A program made the translations under genes and the position numbers. A DNA stretch of 64,000 bases from Cylindrospermum sp. NIES-4074 (lineage in GTDB: Bacteria; Cyanobacteriota; Cyanobacteriia; Cyanobacteriales; Nostocaceae): the NCBI GenBank assembly GCA_003994795.1, contig AP018269.1, forward strand, positions 5,767,254 through 5,831,253. Direction: 5' to 3'. The notes below the pieces were generated by a model that was given only the letters and a program-made list of their open reading frames with translations, was not told the origin of the DNA and ran no database searches. This document shows, in pieces, positions 9,245-17,853 of this stretch (positions are counted from its first letter, which is position 1; each line of letters begins with the position of its first letter).

Positions 9245-10072
9245 TTAATCTTGTTGGTGAGCGAATTTATAACCACCCCATAGAGAAAGTGCGATCGCCA
9301 TTCCTAGCAAAACGGGTATGGTATACCAAGGAAACTGGGACAATGACAAATGAGCAGCTGCCCGCAGTCCAATGCTGGCATAGCTGAGGGGTAACAGATA
9401 AACTACAAATTGCAGGGCGACTGGTAAGGTACTTGGGTCAAAGAAGGTTGCACCTAAGAAAGACATGGGGACAATGACAAAGTTATTGCATAGTCCCACG
9501 GCTTCGAGCGATCGCACACTCAAGCCAACAATTACCCCCAATCCAGCAAATACGGCGCAATTGAGTACCAGCAACAGCAAAAACAGCGGATTGAGAAAGT
9601 TCCAGTTCCCAGTTAACAACACCGCTACCACAATTACACTCAAGGAAGTCATCAAACCCCGCACCACTCCCGCCAGCATTTTGCCAATGTGCAATGCTAA
9701 TGGATGTATGGGAACTAGCAGCATTTCCTCAAAGGTTTTAGTAAACAGTCTCTCTCCACAAATTGAGAATGTTGTCCCAGCAAAACTGATAGTCATTGAG
9801 GACAGAGCTACCATCCCAGGTAAGATGAATTCCAAATAGTTGCTATAACTACCACTAATCCCCGCACCAGGTTTGATAGAACTGCCCAAACCCAAGCCAA
9901 AAGCTAAAATATATACTAGTGGAGAGATTAGCCCTGATGCTATAATTTGTGCGACTCTCACACGTAAATCTAACCAATCTCCCCAGAAAATAGTCAGACT
10001 ATCGGCCAGGAGGAGTTGAAACTGCGAGGTTTTAAACCTCTTACCTAAAGGTGGCGCGGTTTGAGATATCAC
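9245..10072 (-). CDS. ABC-2 type transporter permease
   Basis: A 275-aa membrane protein of the ABC-2 (DrrB/NodJ) family, the membrane subunit of exporters of polysaccharides, lipids or drugs. About six hydrophobic segments are visible (residues 40-65, 80-105, 130-165, 170-190, 200-230, 245-265), with the family-typical EFILPGMVALSSMTISF and ERLFTKTFEEMLLVPIHP stretch. No ATPase subunit is adjacent, so it must pair with one encoded elsewhere. Substrate cannot be inferred. Confidence 0.88.
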   Translation of the reverse strand: MISQTAPPLGKRFKTSQFQLLLADSLTIFWGDWLDLRVRVAQIIASGLISPLVYILAFGLGLGSSIKPGAGISGSYSNYLEFILPGMVALSSMTISFAGTTFSICGERLFTKTFEEMLLVPIHPLALHIGKMLAGVVRGLMTSLSVIVVAVLLTGNWNFLNPLFLLLLVLNCAVFAGLGVIVGLSVRSLEAVGLCNNFVIVPMSFLGATFFDPSTLPVALQFVVYLLPLSYASIGLRAAAHLSLSQFPWYTIPVLLGMAIALSLWGGYKFAHQQD

Positions 10073-10273
10073 TTGTTTTTAGTTACATTTCATAACTTGT
10101 TTAATTATTACTTTACATTTGGGAAGGCATTAATTGCTAGCTGACACCAAAAGCGATCATTGGGAAGAATTAAAATTAAAGCGGGCAATTGCTCTTAAGA
10201 CTCGTCATACTGGAGGGGGGAGAGAAATTAAGACCACTCCCTGCCAATTTGGCGTGAAGGTGAACAAGCAAAA

Positions 10274-10816
10274 ATGAGACGAAAATCTACTGGTAGATCA
10301 GCTACTACTACTCCTAAACCCTCTGTTTTCCAATCCCCCATGTTTAACTTCACCACCATTGCAATTTTGGGAGGGGTGTTGATTTTGGGAATTGGTATTG
10401 GCATTGCTTTTAGTTCTACAACTACGTTGACTCCATCAAACGTGGCTTCCCGTGAATTCATTGACACTAAAGCCCCAAACCCTGATCTTTGCGTACAGTA
10501 TGGAGCCAGTGCGATGGTGATGGATGCCAGACTGTTTGTAACTCTTAACCCTTTTAATGTCTATGTTGCTCAACCGAGTATGCGTCCTGGATGCGTTCTC
10601 CGGCAAAATAACTGGGCACTTTTAGAACAGAAAAAGCTGATTACATCTGACCAAGTAAGAGAATGTAAAAATCGCCTGAATACCTTTGGCTTTACAGGTA
10701 ACTTGGATAGTGAAAAGCCTGATATTAGATGTATATATCAGAATGAATCTGCTCAAAACTTCTTTCTCACTCAACCAGGAGCAGTTGGGCCGTCTCAGGA
10801 TACGGAGAGATTCTAA
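10274..10816 (+). CDS. DUF3172 domain-containing protein
   Basis: A 180-aa conserved cyanobacterial protein of unknown function. A basic, Ser/Thr-rich N-terminus precedes one membrane segment (residues 28-48, TIAILGGVLILGIGIGIAF), leaving a C-terminal domain outside the cytosol if N-in. That domain has three or four Cys residues (DLCVQYG, RPGCVLRQNNW, VRECKNRL, IRCIYQNE) that could pair. A monocistronic gene between the minus-strand permease and a dispersed repeat. Family assignment is from recollection of the conserved core. Confidence 0.75.
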   Translation: MRRKSTGRSATTTPKPSVFQSPMFNFTTIAILGGVLILGIGIGIAFSSTTTLTPSNVASREFIDTKAPNPDLCVQYGASAMVMDARLFVTLNPFNVYVAQPSMRPGCVLRQNNWALLEQKKLITSDQVRECKNRLNTFGFTGNLDSEKPDIRCIYQNESAQNFFLTQPGAVGPSQDTERF

Positions 10817-11172
10817 ATTTGGGTAATAGGTAATTGGTAATGGGTAATAGGGAAAAACCTATGACCCATTAGCTATCTTGGAAACGTTTCTGCATTTATT
10901 CAGCTGTGATGCTTGCCAATTCTGGAATTTTGAATTTTGAATTGCCTAAGTAAATGGGCATTAAAATGTCATTGCGTATCCCTGACGGGAGCCGGAGATA
11001 TATGTAACCAAGTGGAGGGACGCGATCACTATGACAAACATATATATAGGAATCCGGCTTGATTACTGAAAATATCTGTGTAGGCAGGCAAAAGGCACTC
11101 ATGCAAGAGGCAAGAGGATTGTAGAGAATCAAGGTGTACCGAGTTTTGTTCAAAAATCAAATAGGAGTCCTA
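10817..11172. other. Gene-free spacer after the DUF3172 gene
   Basis: The spacer contains GGTAATAGGTAATTGGTAATGGG tandem-type sequence just after the DUF3172 stop and AT-rich DNA with a TATATATAGG run near 11040. A short open frame on the minus strand (10896-11153) has no recognisable features and no Shine-Dalgarno; I do not regard it as a gene. Confidence 0.5.
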
Positions 11173-11281
11173 TAGGACTTACGCAGAATATCTCTCAAAC
11201 TCTCATTTCTCTGTGCCCTCTGCGGTATGCCTCCGGCTCCCGTGAGGGATACGTTATTCCGTAACTCGTGCGTAAGTCCTA
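11173..11281. repeat. 109-bp MITE-like element with 13-bp terminal inverted repeats
   Basis: Ends are perfect inverted repeats: TAGGACTTACGCA at 11173-11185 and TGCGTAAGTCCTA at 11269-11281. Internal sequence CTCTGCGGTATGCCTCCGGCTCCCGTGAGGGATACG recurs almost identically in the element at 18865-19020. It has no coding capacity. The structure is that of a miniature inverted-repeat element or a palindromic interspersed repeat. Confidence 0.75.
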
Positions 11282-11322
11282 ATACATTCTAATTATCTAC
11301 GCCCATCTACTTATTGTTGTTA

Positions 11323-12078
11323 TCAGTCTTTGGGGAGAGGTTGACCAAACTCAATTACTTTAATATCAGGAACATTATTGGGAGAGTTCTGAGAATTAGG
11401 AACATTAGGTGCATTGTTGGGAACTGTAATTTTATTCAAATTACCAGATTGATTGGGGAAAGTTGCTGGGGGAAGTATCGAGTTGGGTAGTTGAGAAGAG
11501 TTCTGGGGTGTCAGCGGCGGTACTGTGACAAAAGGTTGTTGCGAGTTTGGTTGGTTGTTGGATGGTGGCGGTACTGTGACCAAGGGCTGCTGTGGGTTAG
11601 CAGTTGTTAGCGGTGGGTTATTGGGTGAAGTCGGAAGAGATATTGGTTTTGAAGAAGTGCTATTATGAGAAATAACAGGGCTTAACACCCAGCGAGTGGG
11701 GTTTTTTGAGGAAATTGGTTTTAGTTGTACTTGGTTGGATTCTAAAACCCTGCCTGGTGCTAAATCTAGAACTATGCGGGTCATGGTTGCGTTTAGTTGA
11801 GAAACGCGTATGCTTCGGATTGCTCCCGAATAATTTTGTTGGGTGCGAACTTGGCCTAATTTACTATTGGGGATATCAACAACAAGACGTGGGGGTTGAG
11901 CGAGATAGAAGTAGTTGGGGGTTGTGCCTGCGGAGAGGGTAATTTCTAGTTGCAGCGTCTTGGGGTTAAATCGCCAATTATCAAGCTGAGTTAGTGGTGC
12001 AGCGATAGTGCTGCTATTGTAAAAGGCGATCGCTAATAAGCTAATGCCAAAGCTCTGTATTCTGTGTCCCTGATTCAT
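11323..12078 (-). CDS. AMIN domain-containing periplasmic protein
   Basis: A 251-aa secreted protein. A signal peptide (MNQGHRIQSFGISLLAIAFY...IAAP) precedes an AMIN domain at about residues 30-125 (LDNWRFNPKTLQLEITLSAG, PRLVVDIPNSKLG, IRSIRVSQLNATMTRIVLDL), a module that targets proteins to peptidoglycan or secretin complexes. The rest is a Pro/Asn/Gln/Ser-rich low-complexity linker with two copies of QQP(L/F)VTVPP. No amidase or secretin domain follows, so it may be only a wall-binding protein. An upstream ATG in frame at 12153 lies in repeat-like DNA and is unlikely to be used. Confidence 0.82.
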   Translation of the reverse strand: MNQGHRIQSFGISLLAIAFYNSSTIAAPLTQLDNWRFNPKTLQLEITLSAGTTPNYFYLAQPPRLVVDIPNSKLGQVRTQQNYSGAIRSIRVSQLNATMTRIVLDLAPGRVLESNQVQLKPISSKNPTRWVLSPVISHNSTSSKPISLPTSPNNPPLTTANPQQPLVTVPPPSNNQPNSQQPFVTVPPLTPQNSSQLPNSILPPATFPNQSGNLNKITVPNNAPNVPNSQNSPNNVPDIKVIEFGQPLPKD

Positions 12079-12169
12079 GTGTTTATCTCTGGTGTAGGTA
12101 ATGGGTAAGAGGTAATGGGTAAAATCACCCTTACCCCATAACCAATTCCCCATGTTTAATTTTCATGTC

Positions 12170-12679
12170 TCAATGGCTGTCTGCCTTTGGAGATGGTTGC
12201 TGTTTGCTTTGTGGTACAGCAGTAAATCCGAGAGTTTGGGGAATGCTATTGACCTTTAATTGACCGGAAATATCACCTTTTTTCACCAATGGCATTTGAA
12301 TCATTACTGTTTCAATGGGATCTGTCTGGGATTGAGGTTTGTTGCAAAGGATGGATTGGTCAATTTTTCCAGATAATTGCAACTGTTGATCTTTCAGGAG
12401 TCCTGTGAGTGACAGCGGTTTTTCAGTCTCTGCGTTGGTGTTTGCAGGTAATAAAGAAGCATTCACATAAATACCTGATTGTTGAATGTTTAACATCAAA
12501 GTATTTGCTTGTTCACAGTTGGGTAAATTTTTAGCCAGTGTGAGACGATAGCGACTGTTGATTGTGGGACTAGGCTTGAGTTGACTTTCCCCGTAGGCGG
12601 TGACAGTCTTAAATAGAATGAGAACTGAACCGATCGCTACTCCATAAAAGGTTAAGGATTTTAAGTTGAAATGATTCAT
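12170..12679 (-). CDS. Hypothetical secreted or membrane-anchored protein
   Basis: A 169-aa protein with one N-terminal hydrophobic segment (residues 8-28, LTFYGVAIGSVLILFKTVTA), probably a signal anchor or uncleaved signal. The remainder is a small soluble domain with Cys at NLPNCEQAN and SILCNKPQ; I do not recognise it. The start overlaps the antiporter stop (ATGA) and the GGAGG of the coupling site is contributed by the end of that gene, so it is translationally coupled to the antiporter. Found in the same direction as the AMIN protein 91 bp downstream. Confidence 0.7.
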   Translation of the reverse strand: MNHFNLKSLTFYGVAIGSVLILFKTVTAYGESQLKPSPTINSRYRLTLAKNLPNCEQANTLMLNIQQSGIYVNASLLPANTNAETEKPLSLTGLLKDQQLQLSGKIDQSILCNKPQSQTDPIETVMIQMPLVKKGDISGQLKVNSIPQTLGFTAVPQSKQQPSPKADSH

Positions 12680-14880
12680 TGTTTTACCTCCTTGAGAACT
12701 GGACGTTGAGAGCTTACTTCTGGCAGCACGGAAGTAAGATGAGAGGTAACTTGACTGTAACGTCGGGCAATCAGCAGTGAAGAGCGGCATTGAATAGCCA
12801 GTTGATCTGTGTAGCGTCCCAAGGTTTGACGCTCAATACCCCAAGCGCGGCTAGTACCCGCAATAGTTAAATCAACGGTTTCTGAGGCTGCGACTACGGC
12901 TTGAATCGGCTCTAAGTCAACGATATTTTTAATATCTATGCGATCGCGTACACTTTTTGGCAATTGCTCCATGATGGTGTGCAGCTCGTTACTCAATTCA
13001 CCCTTCTGGCTATTTTCGGTCTTGACTTGTAAAATCTGCAACATACAAGTCTCACGATTGATCAATAGTCTCAACGCCAGTATCAGCGCTAAATCATCAT
13101 GAATATTTGCAGAATAGGGCACTAACAAGCTTTCTAGGCGTTCCCCTCCTCTGTCAATGAATACTGCTACATCTACGGGTGCAGTGGAGAGCATTTGACC
13201 GACTCTGCCCCCTAAGCGATTAGTACTAAAGGCAGGGCGATGCCATCCCACAAGCAGTAAATCTACTTGCTCAATCATGGCAATCTGTGCAGTTTCGCGG
13301 GCAACATTGCTGGATATGCGAACTATGGGATGCACATAAGATTGTGTTGATTGCGGTTCAAGAGTGGCAATCAATTCTGCTAATTCCTGGTGACGTTGGG
13401 CAATTAAGCGGTTGGCTTCAACTGGGGTACTCTCAAAGCCATAGTCTTCCTCAAATTCTATCAAGCTTAAGGGATTGACAACTGCGTGATGCCGATGGTT
13501 GAGTGCGATCGCCACTGCCAACTGTAACAAACCTTTTTGAGAACTGGGATTAGCTACTGGAACCAAAATCCGGTAGGGATGAGGGTAAGATTCACCATCA
13601 ACCACTTCGTCTACATCTATTTCTGCTTCCGATTCTGGTTCTACCAAATCTAAGCGAATCAGCTTCTTGGGATATGTCCATTCCAGCAGTGGTGAGGTCA
13701 TAAATGTTGTCACCAATGCCATGATTACCAGCATGGTAAACAATAAGGGTGAAATTACGCCTAACTCTAGACCAATATTCAGCACAATCAGTTCAGTTAA
13801 ACCGCGTGTGTTCATCAACCAACCGAGTGCTGAGGCTTCCCGTTTACTAATGCCACTCACACGCGCTGCTACATAAGTACCAATATACTTGCCTGCGATC
13901 GCCACTCCTAAAACTAATGCACACAATAGCCACAATTCAGGACGGTTGAGCAAGCCAATTTGCGTCCGCAAGCCACTGTAGGCAAAAAAGATGGGCAGTA
14001 GAAATATCAGGACAAAATCTTCAGTTTTTACTGCTAATTCCCTGACTAAATCTTCATTTTTGGGCATTGCTGCACCCAATAAAAATGCTCCAAAAATGAG
14101 GTGAATACCAATTAGTTCAGTGATGAGGGCAGAAGCAACCACTGCCATATATATCCCTGCTAGCACCATTTGGCTCAAGCGCTTGGTGCGGAGGTGATAA
14201 GTAGCCAGGCGTTTGAGAAACCAGCGCCCCGCTGTGAACATAAAGCCAATGTAGAGTAAGCTGGCGAGAATGGTGAGGACAGCGCGTTGATCAATGCTAC
14301 CATTACGAGCCACTGCGATCGCCACTGCCAACAAACACCACGCCGTTACATCGTCCACTGCTGCACAAGTTAACGCCAATGTCCCCAAGCGTGTACCTTG
14401 TAAATTATTCTCAGTGATAATTCTGGCTAACACTGGAAAAGCAGTAATCGACATTGCTGCCCCTAAAAATAGGGCAAAGGCAGTAAATGAGACACTACCA
14501 TTGGACACTAGAGGATAAAGCAACACTGCTAACAGCGTTCCTAAAGAAAAAGGAGCCAAAATACTGACATGAGAAGTCAAAATTGCTATTTCTAACTGCC
14601 CACTCAGATATTTTGGATTTAGCTCTAGCCCAATCAAAAACATGAAAAATATCAGTCCCACCTGAGACAAAACATTGAGATAAGGAATAGTTTCTGGCGG
14701 GAACAGCGTAACTGCTGCATGGGGAGCAATCAAACCAAATAAAGATGGCCCTAGCATAATGCCGGCAACAATCTCACCAATTACCAATGGTTGCTTAATT
14801 GAACGGAATGCCAGCCCTACTAGCCGTGACAGTCCAATAACAATCAACACCTCAACCAGGACAAGAATAACTATGTGCAT
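12676..14880 (-). CDS. CPA2 family cation:proton antiporter with C-terminal Usp-like domains
   Basis: A 734-aa inner or thylakoid membrane protein exchanging Na+ or K+ for H+. About 12 membrane segments fill residues 1-410, with GEIVAGIMLGPSLFG near residue 36 and the ion-binding ALTCAAVDDVTAWCLLAVA double-Asp motif near residue 170. From about residue 430 the protein has two UspA-like halves (YRILVPVANPSSQKGLLQLA; ESLLVPYSANIHDDLALIL), a presumed regulatory region seen in other cyanobacterial NhaS/Kef-type antiporters. The downstream small protein gene is coupled by an ATGA overlap. Cation specificity cannot be read from sequence. Confidence 0.9.
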   Translation of the reverse strand: MHIVILVLVEVLIVIGLSRLVGLAFRSIKQPLVIGEIVAGIMLGPSLFGLIAPHAAVTLFPPETIPYLNVLSQVGLIFFMFLIGLELNPKYLSGQLEIAILTSHVSILAPFSLGTLLAVLLYPLVSNGSVSFTAFALFLGAAMSITAFPVLARIITENNLQGTRLGTLALTCAAVDDVTAWCLLAVAIAVARNGSIDQRAVLTILASLLYIGFMFTAGRWFLKRLATYHLRTKRLSQMVLAGIYMAVVASALITELIGIHLIFGAFLLGAAMPKNEDLVRELAVKTEDFVLIFLLPIFFAYSGLRTQIGLLNRPELWLLCALVLGVAIAGKYIGTYVAARVSGISKREASALGWLMNTRGLTELIVLNIGLELGVISPLLFTMLVIMALVTTFMTSPLLEWTYPKKLIRLDLVEPESEAEIDVDEVVDGESYPHPYRILVPVANPSSQKGLLQLAVAIALNHRHHAVVNPLSLIEFEEDYGFESTPVEANRLIAQRHQELAELIATLEPQSTQSYVHPIVRISSNVARETAQIAMIEQVDLLLVGWHRPAFSTNRLGGRVGQMLSTAPVDVAVFIDRGGERLESLLVPYSANIHDDLALILALRLLINRETCMLQILQVKTENSQKGELSNELHTIMEQLPKSVRDRIDIKNIVDLEPIQAVVAASETVDLTIAGTSRAWGIERQTLGRYTDQLAIQCRSSLLIARRYSQVTSHLTSVLPEVSSQRPVLKEVKQ

Positions 14881-15286
14881 GGTTTCCTCTCAAGCAACGA
14901 TCCGGGTTCCCTAAGATGATTCTTTAAATCACTGGAGAATGTCAACCTTTGTCAATCGACTTAAGGATGATTTATGCTTAGTTGAGCATTTAAATTGTGA
15001 CAATATAGCGATATTAATCAATAATAATATGTAATGAATTTAAGAGCTAATGAGACAATAGCTGAGGGATTAGCCACAAAATCCTTAATGGATAATTATT
15101 CTTTAGAGACTAGATTTTTAAGTAATCCAAGGCAAAAAAATCTGAGCTTTATATAAAGATATATTAACAAGTCTCTGACTTAGGTGATCGGCTGATCTGA
15201 CTGTTGACTTGCAACCAATCTTATCAGGGATTTGGCAATTTAGAGGTATTTTAGCTGACGCTCTCAAAATATGACTTTTACTAGGA
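14881..15286. other. Gene-free AT-rich spacer
   Basis: The 406-bp region between the antiporter start and the NrtS-like gene is AT-rich. It must contain the antiporter promoter and the end of the transporter operon transcript. A 68-codon minus-strand open frame (15118-15324) overlaps the NrtS-like gene and has no homolog I recognise. I see no clear terminator. Confidence 0.5.
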
Positions 15287-15523
15287 CTATTTTTCATCTC
15301 GATAACGGCTGATAAATTGACCATGAATATTCACGAGATAGGGCACTATGTAAGTGATAGCCCCAGAAATCCAGCGATCGCGGCTCATTTTACCCGATAA
15401 CACAGCACTACCGTGATTGATCACAAATAAAATAGAACCAACTATTAAAGCCACCTTCAATGCTGTTGGTACAAATTGGGGGTCAATCAGACTGGCACAA
15501 TATCCCTTGAGGAAACTACTCAT
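15287..15523 (-). CDS. nrtS: NrtS-like small nitrate/nitrite transport protein
   Basis: A 78-aa protein with two membrane segments (about residues 17-37, PTALKVALIVGSILFVINHG, and 50-70, ISGAITYIVPYLVNIHG). The VPTALKVA, FVINHG and TYIVPY...NIHGQ elements match the small NrtS proteins reported as a nitrate/nitrite transporter built from short membrane subunits, usually as an nrtS1-nrtS2 pair. Only one copy is seen here, 55 bp downstream of a nitrate/bicarbonate-type substrate-binding protein, so it is probably the last gene of that operon. The context supports an anion role; the assignment is from memory of the family. Confidence 0.7.
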   Translation of the reverse strand: MSSFLKGYCASLIDPQFVPTALKVALIVGSILFVINHGSAVLSGKMSRDRWISGAITYIVPYLVNIHGQFISRYRDEK

Positions 15524-15578
15524 TTTAATTTTATTTTTCTAGACTTAGTTTACTGATATTTTTACCTAAAAATAAGCA

Positions 15579-16874
15579 TTATGTAACTATTTTTATTTTA
15601 GGAGTATGAAGATAGGCTAGCGGATTTTCAGGATCGAACTCTAAGCCATTAAAAAATTTTTCCACTCCACGGGATGTGCTGGCGGGGATAGCTGCCTCTT
15701 GACCGATTAATTTAGCAGCATCTCGCCACAAATCTTCTCGGTTGACAGCATCAATTAAAGGTTTGGTAGCAAAATCAGGTGAACGATTACCCCAACGCAT
15801 ATCTTCAATCAAAAACCAGAGATCATGGCTTTTAAAAGGGTAGGAAGCCTGATCACGCCAATATTTAATTGCATGGGGACTATTTTCCACTACTCGTCCA
15901 TTGCCATAATCAAACTTGCCTAATAAGCGATCGCCTATGACATCGCTTTTCACACCCATCCACTGCCTTTGTGACACAATCTGCAAGAGTTCCTGTTTAT
16001 TTTCTGGTTGATCACACCAGATTTGTGCCTCCAAAACTGCCGCCAAAAGCATCTTAGCCGCTTGAGGATATTTATCTACCCATGCGGCACGCACTGCTAA
16101 AGCTTTTTCAGGGTGATTATTCCACAACTCCCCAGTTGTCACAGTCGAATAACCAAGCTTCTGTTTAATCAATCGCTGATGCCAAGGATCAACCACACAA
16201 AAAGCTTCCATGCTCCCACTCCGCATACTAGCAACCATCTGCGGAGGTGGTACAACAATCACTGATGTATCGCGATCAGGATCAATACCGCCATTAGCTA
16301 ACCACCAACGCATAAAAAAATCACCTGTCACCCGGCGATAAGGAACCGCACAACGGACTGTTTCCCCGGCTTGGGTCTTTTGAGCAAAAATGGATTTAAG
16401 AGGTGAACTATCTAACCCCAGCTTTAAATCCTGATAGCTATTAGCAACAGATATCCCCTGTCCATTCACATTCAGCCGGGCCAAAATGTACATTGGCACT
16501 TTCCGACCGTAGCAAATTTCTCCTGTAGCCATCAGATAAGCCATAGGAAACAGCAGATGGGCGCCGTCCACACCTTCATCAGCCGCGCCTAACATCAGTT
16601 TGTCACGCAAAATAGCCCATGAAGGCTGCTTAACAACTTTGACATCAGGCATCCCATACTTAGTAAAAAAGCCCTTGGCTTTGGCAATAATTAAAGGAAT
16701 ACAACTTGACACAGCAACAAATCCTAAAGTCGCAGTTGTGACTTCCGGGGTATCACTGTAAGTAGCATAAACACCCTGACTAAAATTAGCAGTGGCAACA
16801 CGGTTAATGAGGCTGTGAGCCAAAACGGCAGCACCTGCGGAGGCAATAAATTTGCGTCTATAAAGCTTTACCAT
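15579..16874 (-). CDS. ABC transporter substrate-binding protein, NrtA/CmpA family
   Basis: A 431-aa periplasmic solute-binding protein. A twin-arginine-type leader (YRRKFIASAGAAVLAHSLI) replaces the lipoprotein signal found in NrtA. Family motifs: IPLIIAKAKGFFTKYGMPDV near residue 60, GVDGAHLLFPMAYLMATG near residue 102, GSMEAFCVVDPWHQR near residue 220, TTGELWNNHPEKALAVRAAW near residue 245. These are shared by nitrate, bicarbonate and cyanate binders and do not fix the ligand. It follows the permease and ATPase genes (141-bp gap) and precedes the NrtS-like gene. Confidence 0.88.
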   Translation of the reverse strand: MVKLYRRKFIASAGAAVLAHSLINRVATANFSQGVYATYSDTPEVTTATLGFVAVSSCIPLIIAKAKGFFTKYGMPDVKVVKQPSWAILRDKLMLGAADEGVDGAHLLFPMAYLMATGEICYGRKVPMYILARLNVNGQGISVANSYQDLKLGLDSSPLKSIFAQKTQAGETVRCAVPYRRVTGDFFMRWWLANGGIDPDRDTSVIVVPPPQMVASMRSGSMEAFCVVDPWHQRLIKQKLGYSTVTTGELWNNHPEKALAVRAAWVDKYPQAAKMLLAAVLEAQIWCDQPENKQELLQIVSQRQWMGVKSDVIGDRLLGKFDYGNGRVVENSPHAIKYWRDQASYPFKSHDLWFLIEDMRWGNRSPDFATKPLIDAVNREDLWRDAAKLIGQEAAIPASTSRGVEKFFNGLEFDPENPLAYLHTPKIKIVT

Positions 16875-17014
16875 ATTAGGAATTCACAAATTTAACCAAA
16901 AAAACATCGGTGTAAACTAATGCGGAAAATGGGAGACAGAGAGACGCGCTGAGTATTTTTGATAGTTTAGCTGTGTTAACCTCAGCCCAGGTTTAATTTT
17001 TAATTTTTAATTAT

Positions 17015-17815
17015 TTAGATCAACATCTGCAAAGGTTTAGCCTTTTCTTGGTCGTGTAAAAACTGCATCAGTTCATGACGCAGGAGATGATATTCAGGAT
17101 GGTCAATGAGATCCACTGACCGGGGGTGTTCAAAGGGAACATCCAAAATTTGACCAATAGTTGCACCAGGGCCATTTTTCAACATCACCACTTGATCAGA
17201 TAGCAACAGTGCTTCATCTACATCATGAGTCACCATAATTGTTGTGATGTGAGCAATGTCACAGATACGCATCAACTCCATTTGCAAAGAACTACGAGTT
17301 AAGGCATCTAATGCACCAAACGGCTCATCTAGCAAAAGTAACTTGGGTTGAACAGCTAAAGCACGGGCCAAAGCTACTCGCTGTTTCATCCCTCCAGAAA
17401 GTTGCCCTGGTTTCTTTTGTGCAGCGTCTTGCAAACCGACCATTTCTAGGTGAGAAGAAATAATCTGATTGCGCTCTTGGCGGGACTTACGAGGCATGGC
17501 TTTGTTGACGAATAGGGCGATATTTTCCCAAGCAGTCAGCCAAGGTAACAGCGAATAGTTCTGAAATACTACCATGCGATCGCGATCGGGTCGTTTTACC
17601 AATTGACCATCAACTTGCACCTGTCCTCGCGTAGCCTGTTCTAAACCAGCCACAATATTCAGTAGTGTAGATTTACCACAACCAGAATGACCAATTAGGG
17701 AGACAAAACTCCCCGATTTGATTTGCAAGTCAATGTCTTTAAGCACAATATTCTTGCTGCCATTTTGGAGAGTAAATTCCTTTTCTACACCCTTGATTTC
17801 TACAAAACTAGACAT
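17015..17815 (-). CDS. ABC transporter ATP-binding protein, NrtD/SsuB type
   Basis: A 266-aa cytoplasmic ATPase energising anion import. Walker A GHSGCGKST near residue 42, Q-loop VVFQNYSLLPW near residue 83, signature LSGGMKQRVALARAL near residue 140, Walker B LLLLDEPFGALD near residue 160, and H-loop MVTHDVDEA near residue 195 are intact. It lacks the C-terminal substrate-binding-like domain of NrtC/CmpC, so it resembles NrtD. It lies 38 bp downstream of the permease. Confidence 0.9.
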   Translation of the reverse strand: MSSFVEIKGVEKEFTLQNGSKNIVLKDIDLQIKSGSFVSLIGHSGCGKSTLLNIVAGLEQATRGQVQVDGQLVKRPDRDRMVVFQNYSLLPWLTAWENIALFVNKAMPRKSRQERNQIISSHLEMVGLQDAAQKKPGQLSGGMKQRVALARALAVQPKLLLLDEPFGALDALTRSSLQMELMRICDIAHITTIMVTHDVDEALLLSDQVVMLKNGPGATIGQILDVPFEHPRSVDLIDHPEYHLLRHELMQFLHDQEKAKPLQMLI

Positions 17816-17853
17816 AATATGCTCTTGAACTTTTGACGATTACTGTAACGGGG

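Noticed and set aside
10896-11153. 85-codon minus-strand frame after DUF3172
   Set aside because: No domain, poor codon pattern and no Shine-Dalgarno; lies partly in repeat-like DNA.
15118-15324. 68-codon minus-strand frame overlapping the NrtS-like gene
   Set aside because: I considered a second NrtS subunit, but it has no paired membrane segments and none of the NrtS motifs.
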